A stretch of DNA of 11,265 bases from the NCBI GenBank assembly GCA_009694165.1, contig SHVP01000079.1, positions 1 to 11,265 on the forward strand. Reading direction: 5' to 3'. The notes under the pieces were generated by a model. The model ran no database searches. It was not told where the DNA came from and worked only from the letters and a program-made list of their open reading frames with translations. Source of the stretch: Alphaproteobacteria bacterium (GTDB lineage Bacteria > Pseudomonadota > Alphaproteobacteria > SHVP01). Each line of letters starts with the position of its first letter. Position 1 is the first letter of the stretch. The translations under genes were made by a program, and so were the position numbers. Positions 6,805 through 11,265 of the stretch are shown piece by piece.

Positions 6805-7818
6805 CTACTCCGCCCCCCGCGGGAACCAACATGCCGCCAATCGCCCACCATGTTCTTCGAGCGGCGGTCGCTCGTCACATTTTGCTTGCGCGAACTTACA
6901 CCGCGGCTTGAACGAGCAGCCACGAATAATATCTTCGGCCGTCGGTGGAACACCCGGGATCGGCACCAGTTTCGGCCGCCGAATATCAAAGCGCGGCACG
7001 GCCGCCAGCAGGCCCACCGTATACGGGTGCCGCGGGTCGCGCAGTACGTCGGCGATGGTGCCGGTTTCGACCACGCGTCCGGCGTACATCACCGCGATAC
7101 GGTCGCAAATTTCAGCCGCCACGCCCATATCGTGGGTGATGATGATCATCGTCGCGTTGGCCAGGCGCTGGCGGAAGAGATCAAGGATCTGCGCCTGAAT
7201 GGTCGCATCGAGCGCTGTGGTCGCCTCGTCGGCGATAATCACCTCGGGGTGATTGATCAGGGCGAGGGCAATCATCACCCGCTGGCGCAAGCCACCCGAC
7301 AATTCATGCGGATAGGCCTTCAGGCGATCGCGCGGCGAGGGAATGCTGACCTGGTCCAAGGCGCGAAAGGCGATCTCTTCGGCCTCGGAGCGCGACACAT
7401 TCTGGTGTCGGAGTGCCGACTCCGCCAGCTGCCCACCGACGCTGCGCACGGGATTGAGGCCGGTCATCGGGTCCTGGAACACCATGCCGATGTCCTTGCC
7501 GCGAATCTTGCGCAACTCGCTCACCGACAACGTATCGATGCGCCGGCCGCGCAGCGTGATCGAGCCCTCGGTGATGCGGCCGGGAAAGGGAACGATGCCG
7601 AGCAAGCTGAGCGCCGTCATGCTCTTGCCCGACCCGGACTCGCCCACCAGACCGAGGGTCTCGCCGCGTTTCAAGTCGAAGGTAACGCCGCTGACGGCGC
7701 GAAAGCCGACCTGATGGCGGGGCCGGGGAAACTCGACCACGATATCCTTGACCGCAAGGACCGTCTCGCCCGCGACGCCGACGGCCCGCGATCCGGATAC
7801 TTCAGTAACTGCTGTCAT
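6805..7818 (-). CDS. ABC transporter ATP-binding protein, DppD/OppD-like
   Basis: A 337-residue ATPase, partner of the DppF-like subunit. Walker A GESGSGKS at 59-66; Q-loop Gln115; signature LSGGLRQR at 173-180; Walker B with Asp197-Glu198 in the form ADEATTALDA, where most homologues have ADEPTTALDV; switch His229. The C-terminal oligopeptide domain starts at HPYTVGLLAAVP (about 264). It carries Cys301, Cys307, Cys314 and Cys330, the positions that in one characterised DppD homologue hold a 4Fe-4S cluster, so a cluster is possible. The start ATG overlaps the stop of the upstream permease (ATGA at 7815-7818), indicating translational coupling. The substrate is not deducible from the ATPase. 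Confidence 0.94.
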   Translation of the reverse strand: MTAVTEVSGSRAVGVAGETVLAVKDIVVEFPRPRHQVGFRAVSGVTFDLKRGETLGLVGESGSGKSMTALSLLGIVPFPGRITEGSITLRGRRIDTLSVSELRKIRGKDIGMVFQDPMTGLNPVRSVGGQLAESALRHQNVSRSEAEEIAFRALDQVSIPSPRDRLKAYPHELSGGLRQRVMIALALINHPEVIIADEATTALDATIQAQILDLFRQRLANATMIIITHDMGVAAEICDRIAVMYAGRVVETGTIADVLRDPRHPYTVGLLAAVPRFDIRRPKLVPIPGVPPTAEDIIRGCSFKPRCKFAQAKCDERPPLEEHGGRLAACWFPRGAE

Positions 7819-8714
7819 ACTTCGACCGCACGGGCCCGCCGACGGGAAAGTTCGGCAACACCGTCTCCAATGAGGTTAAGTGAAATCACGGTGGAGCAGA
7901 TCGCGCCGGCCGGCACGAACATCATCCACGGCGCATTGACCAGGTATTGCCGACTATCGGAAAGCATGTTGCCCCACGACGGCGCATTGAGCGGCGCGCC
8001 GAGGCCGAGGAACGACAACGCACTCTCGATGATCAACAGCACGGCGAAGAAGAACGCCGCCATGACGAGAATGGTCGGTCGCAAGCCGGGCAACACGTGG
8101 CCGAACAGGATGGCCCATTTGGAGACCCCGAACAGGCGGGCCGCCAAAACGTATTCCCGCATCAGCAGGCCGCGCGATTCGGCATAGATCACGCGGGCAA
8201 TGGCCGGCCAGGCAATGAACCCCATGGTCAGCGTTAGCGGCCAGAAACCGCGCCCGATCAGGGCAATCACGACCAGCGCCAGCACCAGGAACGGCATGGA
8301 GATGATGCTCGAAATGCCGAGCAGCACGATCGTCCGGGAAAAGCCGGTGGACCAGGCGCCGACCAAGCCGATGAAGGTGCCGATGAGGGCGACCATGCAA
8401 ACCGCAATGCCGGAAATACCGAGCGACCAGGGGAAGCCGGCGAGAACGCGAAAGAACAGGTCGCGTCCCAACTGATCCGTACCCATGAGCCCGTTGCCGC
8501 GATTGGTATCCCACCACGAGGGCCCCCGCAGGCGTTGGGAAAGATTACCATCCAGCATCGCGGAGGTGACCAGCACCTCCTGCAGCAGGAGGGCCATGGC
8601 GATCGTGGTTAATATCACCACGCCGATGTTCAGCTGAACCGATCCGGTGGTGAACCGCGTCGGCAGCCGGATCAGCGGCGCCGGCGTCTTGGCTGATGCG
8701 GTTACCGTCGTCAT
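7815..8714 (-). CDS. ABC transporter permease, DppC/OppC-like
   Basis: A 299-residue inner-membrane permease. Residue ~30-46 forms the first membrane segment; a periplasmic stretch with GTDQLGRD (78-85), a hallmark of the DppC family, follows; then hydrophobic segments near 98-122, 128-154, 212-237 and 262-285. The cytoplasmic EAA loop that contacts the ATPases is at 177-200 (EYVLAARLFG to HVLPG). It overlaps the DppB-like gene upstream (ATGA at 8711-8714) and the DppD-like gene downstream by 4 bases each. It forms the translocation pore with the DppB-like protein. Confidence 0.95.
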   Translation of the reverse strand: MTTVTASAKTPAPLIRLPTRFTTGSVQLNIGVVILTTIAMALLLQEVLVTSAMLDGNLSQRLRGPSWWDTNRGNGLMGTDQLGRDLFFRVLAGFPWSLGISGIAVCMVALIGTFIGLVGAWSTGFSRTIVLLGISSIISMPFLVLALVVIALIGRGFWPLTLTMGFIAWPAIARVIYAESRGLLMREYVLAARLFGVSKWAILFGHVLPGLRPTILVMAAFFFAVLLIIESALSFLGLGAPLNAPSWGNMLSDSRQYLVNAPWMMFVPAGAICSTVISLNLIGDGVAELSRRRARAVEV

Positions 8715-9727
8715 GCTCTCTGCCTCCGCAGGCGGGGATCAATGAAGATGAAGATCAGGTCGGTCAGCATGATCGCCGTGTAGACGAATATCGCGATCAC
8801 AAAGACCGCGGCCTGAACGACCGGGAAGTCGAGCGTCTGGACCGAGGTGACCATCAGTCGACCCAGTCCCGGCCAGGCGAAAATCACTTCGGTGATGATC
8901 GAGCCGCCGAGCAGGAAGGAGACCTGCGCGCCGATCAGCGCGGTGGCGCCCAGCATCGCGTTCTTGAGCGCATGGCGCCATAGCAGCGTTGCAAAGCTGG
9001 CGCCATTGGCCCGCGCCGTGCGGATGTAATCTTCACGCATTGCCTCGGCCACGTTCGCCGATATCACGCGAATGACCTGCGGTGCCTGGAATGAGGCCAC
9101 GGTTATCGCCGGCATGATCCAACTCTTGGGCCCCTGATTGCCGATCGAGGGCAACCATCGGAGCTCAACGGCAAAAATCTGGATCAGCACCAGACCGATG
9201 ATGTAACCGGGGATCCCCTGCAGGACGAACACCGCGGTCGACGCCAATTTGCGGCCGGTGCGATCGGGCCGGCTGCCGAGCCACGCACCGGTCGGGATCG
9301 AAACCATCAGGTTCGCAGTAAACGCGATCATGACCAGCGTGAAGCTGGTAGGCAGACGCTCAAAAACCAAGCCCATTGCATCTTGGGCGTTGGCGAGCGA
9401 GTTGCCGAACTGGAACTGAACTGCCTTGAACAGGAAAATCCCGTACTGAACGGGCAAGGGCTTATCGAGGCCGTACTGCTTGCGGATCAGCGCCAGCTGC
9501 TCCTGGTCGCCCGTCTCCCCCGCCAACACGGCCGCCGGATCTCCAGTCAGGCGCAGCAGGAAGAAGAGCAGAGTACTGACGAAGAACAGGAGGCAGAGCA
9601 TCTCGACCAGTCGCTGACCCAACCGGCTCACGGTCTGGCGGAAGACCGGGATGGTTTCGACCTCATTGTCGGCCGTGCTCGGGACTACGACTGCAGCCGA
9701 ACCAGCGTTCTTGATGATATCCGTCAA
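8711..9727 (-). CDS. ABC transporter permease, DppB/OppB-like
   Basis: A 338-residue inner-membrane permease. First membrane segment at about 40-60, FGNSL in the periplasmic part at 107-111, further hydrophobic segments near 130-150, 165-187, 262-285 and 305-330, and the EAA loop at about 231-257 (REDYIRTARANGAS onward). The start is most likely the TTG at 9725-9727, because AAGGGGG lies 8 bases upstream at 9736-9742; the next ATG would be residue 43, inside the first membrane segment. The resulting ~35-residue polar N-terminal extension is longer than usual. First of four coupled genes (B, C, D, F). The rare start and the 342-base leader suggest that translation of this gene may limit transporter output; that is inference. 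Confidence 0.93.
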   Translation of the reverse strand: MTDIIKNAGSAAVVVPSTADNEVETIPVFRQTVSRLGQRLVEMLCLLFFVSTLLFFLLRLTGDPAAVLAGETGDQEQLALIRKQYGLDKPLPVQYGIFLFKAVQFQFGNSLANAQDAMGLVFERLPTSFTLVMIAFTANLMVSIPTGAWLGSRPDRTGRKLASTAVFVLQGIPGYIIGLVLIQIFAVELRWLPSIGNQGPKSWIMPAITVASFQAPQVIRVISANVAEAMREDYIRTARANGASFATLLWRHALKNAMLGATALIGAQVSFLLGGSIITEVIFAWPGLGRLMVTSVQTLDFPVVQAAVFVIAIFVYTAIMLTDLIFIFIDPRLRRQRA

Positions 9728-9941
9728 GTTTCAGTCCCCCTTGGCTGGACGCTCGCTACCGACGCAGACAAAACTCTGCGCGCCGGCCGACCCCGCCCGC
9801 TGTCAGCTTGCTCCGCACCGAACGAATGGCACTCCCCTGCATCCTCCCGCCGAAGCGCCCGTTTTTTTCTTGTGGGCGCCACCCAGCCTGGGCGCCGCTA
9901 TCTTACATGCGCCGGCTGGGATTTCACCTAGATTTGCCGCT

Positions 9942-9970
9942 GATTTAGCTGGCCGCTTCCGGCCCGTCAA
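9942..9970 (-). promoter_or_regulatory. Candidate sigma70-type promoter for the permease/ATPase genes
   Basis: On the minus strand, TTGACG (9965-9970) is a good -35 hexamer and TAAATC (9942-9947) a poor -10, 17 bases apart. The spacer carries a small inverted repeat, GGCCG/CGGCC around four bases. It is ~215 bases upstream of the DppB-like start. Match quality is modest, and in GC-rich DNA such pairs occur by chance. Confidence 0.25.
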
Positions 9971-10040
9971 CCGCGCCCGTCGGCGGCCCTCACAGGTTTG
10001 TCCCACATTCTGGGCCGATTAGCCACGCTGACTGCTCGGG

Positions 10041-10056
10041 AGCCCCAAAACGGGCT
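10041..10056 (-). terminator. Weak terminator-like hairpin after the VOC gene
   Basis: AGCCC (10041-10045) and GGGCT (10052-10056) enclose a 6-base loop, 13 bases past the VOC stop codon. The stem is only 5 bp and no T-run follows on the minus strand, so termination is doubtful. Confidence 0.25.
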
Positions 10057-10069
10057 GCCACGGCATGGC

Positions 10070-10984
10070 TCAGGCGGCTTCGCGCTCGACCAACTCGATC
10101 AGCTCGCCCACCGCTCCCAGCGTTGTCGCCGCCCGTCGGCCGTAATACGGCGGCTCCGACAGGAGCAGCGGTTCGCGGAAAAATTTAACCTTGAGCCCGT
10201 CCAGACTGTCGACGAGGACCGACATCAACGCGTTGCCAGGGGGTAGATGACCGTCCACCCGCGGACGCGGCCGCGCCTCGCGCGGGTAGCCGTCAACCTC
10301 GACCAGACTCCGCCCGCGAAGGGCGACGACCGTCAGGCGATAGTCGCCCGACCGCGGCGGGACGCCGAACGCATCGTCGAGCAGGGTCAGCTTGATGTCG
10401 GCGACGTCGCCTGGGGTGATGCCGAAGTGTTGCTTGTACCAGCCCTGCACCTTCTCCGGCCGATCGCTCGCGAGGACGGCGATGAACATGCGATCGACGA
10501 AGGAATGCGCCGTCGGCAGATCGAAGCCGTCGATGTTCTTCTTGAACATCGTCAGATAGAAGACCTCGTTGGCGGCGCCGACCACCTGCATGGCGCGGAT
10601 GTCTTTGAGCATCTCGAGGTCGGCAGCGGGCCCGATGATTCGGAACGGCGATCTCTTCATCCGCTCCTGTAATGCATCGGTGTTCTGCACGACCAGTTCC
10701 GAAGCCGCCCACCCAAAGGTCGTTAGCGGACGAAACCCGTCCGGTGCCGGGCTCTCGATGATCCGCAAGTACACCTGTTTGCCGCTGTCGGGTTCGAGGA
10801 GCGCCATCTTGGCGCCGGCGATCTTGGGCGCACCCCAGGAGCGTGCCAGTGCCTCGCCGACGACACCGCGGTGAACGACGCGGTGATCGAGCCACTCGAC
10901 ATACATCTTTTCGACAACGTCGACGTCGGGCGACGCGATGGTCGAGGTCAGCCATGGTCCGATCGGCGGTGACGCGGTGCTCAT
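10070..10984 (-). CDS. Two-domain VOC (glyoxalase/dioxygenase superfamily)-like protein
   Basis: 304 residues with two vicinal-oxygen-chelate-type halves: about 11-138 (begins IGPWLTSTIASPDVDVVEKM) and about 151-304 (begins SFVDRMFIAVLASDRPEKVQ, with GWYKQHFGI and SVLVDSLDGLKVKFF). The usual His/Glu metal ligands are not obvious at the expected strand positions; the first strand has Ser/Thr instead of His, so a metal-free or binding role is possible. No signal peptide. The start is the ATG at 10982-10984, supported by GGGAG five bases upstream; the frame is open to 11068, but the extra residues are not family-like and begin beside a hairpin. It lies between a substrate-binding protein gene and the permease genes of the same transporter, suggesting that it acts on, or senses, the imported compound. 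Assignment to the superfamily is by fold-like pattern; the function is unknown. Confidence 0.72.
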   Translation of the reverse strand: MSTASPPIGPWLTSTIASPDVDVVEKMYVEWLDHRVVHRGVVGEALARSWGAPKIAGAKMALLEPDSGKQVYLRIIESPAPDGFRPLTTFGWAASELVVQNTDALQERMKRSPFRIIGPAADLEMLKDIRAMQVVGAANEVFYLTMFKKNIDGFDLPTAHSFVDRMFIAVLASDRPEKVQGWYKQHFGITPGDVADIKLTLLDDAFGVPPRSGDYRLTVVALRGRSLVEVDGYPREARPRPRVDGHLPPGNALMSVLVDSLDGLKVKFFREPLLLSEPPYYGRRAATTLGAVGELIELVEREAA

Positions 10985-11068
10985 CAAAACTCCCGGGTGC
11001 TCGGGCCAGGACTCTAGGCTCGTGTTTCCGCGGCGGTCAAACGCGGCGCGGCAGTCACGTGGAAGCAA

Positions 11069-11089
11069 GAAGGGCGCCGGTCGCCCTTC
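11069..11089 (-). terminator. Hairpin after the substrate-binding protein gene
   Basis: GAAGGGCG at 11069-11076 and CGCCCTTC at 11082-11089 form a perfect 8-bp stem with a 5-base loop, 21 bases after the binding protein stop on the minus strand, followed by TTGCTTCC. Such hairpins after binding-protein genes commonly reduce read-through or protect the upstream message, giving excess binding protein over transporter. Confidence 0.6.
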
Positions 11090-11110
11090 GCAGCCAACTC
11101 GCCCGCAGTG

Positions 11111-11265
11111 CTACTCCAGCGACATCTCATGGTACATGAGCGTGCGGTTGACGTCCTTGAAGTTTCGCACCCGCTTGCTCAGCCCGTATACGTCGATCGC
11201 CTCGACCAGCCATAATGCCGGCGCCAGGTCGAAGTAACGCTCCTGGACTTCGTGCAACATCTTTT
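11111..11265 (-). CDS. Family 5 solute-binding protein of the ABC importer, C-terminal end (cut by window end)
   Basis: The minus strand is open from the window edge to a TAG at 11111-11113, giving about 50 residues. They include RYFDLAPALWLVEAIDVYGL, then SKRVRNFKDV and a final MYHEMSLE. This resembles the C-terminus of peptide/nickel-type (SBP_bac_5) binding proteins, where a strand with VxVYGLxKxVxGF precedes a short final strand ending in W/S-L-E. The orientation and the downstream DppB-, DppC-, DppD- and DppF-like genes support it. The mature protein would be periplasmic and deliver the substrate to the permease. Only the tail is visible, so the assignment rests on a short match plus context. 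Confidence 0.7.
   Translation of the reverse strand, partial: KMLHEVQERYFDLAPALWLVEAIDVYGLSKRVRNFKDVNRTLMYHEMSLE

Larger units (their letters stand above)
9728..10069. other. 342-base gap between VOC gene and permease operon, no convincing gene
   Basis: Open frames crossing this stretch give proline/arginine/alanine-rich translations with no recognisable family. It contains a weak terminator-like hairpin, a candidate minus-strand promoter, an A7 tract on the minus strand (T7 at 9862-9868), and a GGCGCC repeat pair (9877-9882 and 9891-9896). The Shine-Dalgarno of the downstream permease lies at its edge. It probably acts as leader and promoter region of the permease genes. Confidence 0.5.

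Noticed and set aside
6801..6989. N-terminal extension of the DppF-like ATPase
   Set aside because: It overlaps the DppD-like coding region; the ATG at 6800 has a Shine-Dalgarno and the usual family N-terminus.
6541..8187. 548-codon plus-strand open frame opposite the two ATPase genes
   Set aside because: Both ATPase genes on the other strand have complete motif sets; the opposite frame is low-complexity shadow sequence.
9877..9896. GGCGCC repeat pair near a T7 tract as a possible terminator
   Set aside because: The T-run precedes the repeats on the plus strand and becomes an A-run after them on the minus strand, so the order is wrong for a terminator on either strand.
9651..10022. Possible small plus-strand gene in the gap before the permease genes
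   Set aside because: It overlaps the permease N-terminus, has no family resemblance and a composition like shadow frames.
10985..11068. Longer start for the VOC-like gene
   Set aside because: The added residues are not family-like, and the ATG at 10984 has GGGAG at ideal spacing.
1..11265. CRISPR arrays, tRNA or rRNA genes, insertion sequences, phage or defence genes
   Set aside because: No regularly spaced repeats, tRNA-like cloverleaf, transposase or toxin/nuclease motifs were seen on either strand.

Overview
The window is GC-rich with tightly packed genes, frequent 4-base ATGA overlaps between genes, and GTG/TTG starts. Together with the gene families present (form II CoxL-like molybdenum hydroxylase subunits, a DUF1800 relative, and a dipeptide/oligopeptide-type ABC transporter), this suggests an alphaproteobacterial chromosome. 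That placement is inference; no rRNA, tRNA or other phylogenetic marker is present.

Left part (1-4599, plus strand): two tandem paralogous molybdopterin-binding large subunits of the xanthine dehydrogenase/CO dehydrogenase family (the first cut by the window edge) are separated by an 80-base gap holding a strong hairpin. They are followed by a DUF1800-family gene that is broken: its conserved N-terminal half is intact, but around position 4500 it runs into unrelated sequence, including the in-frame C-terminal tail of another unidentified protein.

Centre (4600-5717): plus- and minus-strand genes converge here. The minus strand carries a full-length two-domain cupin gene. Immediately downstream of it is a 43-codon remnant of a second copy, in which the first ~22 residues of the cupin are joined directly to its last ~16. 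The convergence point thus carries two deletion scars within about 250 bases.

Right part (5718-11265, minus strand): a peptide/nickel-type ABC importer locus. In transcription order it is: C-terminus of a family 5 substrate-binding protein (cut by the window end), a terminator-like hairpin, a two-domain VOC/glyoxalase-like gene, a 342-base gap, DppB-like permease, DppC-like permease, DppD-like ATPase, DppF-like ATPase, then a terminator hairpin and the cupin gene. The four core transporter genes are translationally coupled or nearly so. The arrangement is that of a small-molecule uptake system linked to catabolic enzymes (VOC, cupin, and perhaps the molybdenum hydroxylases), but the substrate cannot be read from the sequence.

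Most of the window is ordinary accessory metabolism and transport. I did not find evidence for a new defence, mobile or RNA-based system. The most notable observations are the two gene remnants at the convergent junction, the tandem large subunits with no small or medium subunit after them, and the VOC gene placed between the binding protein and its permeases.
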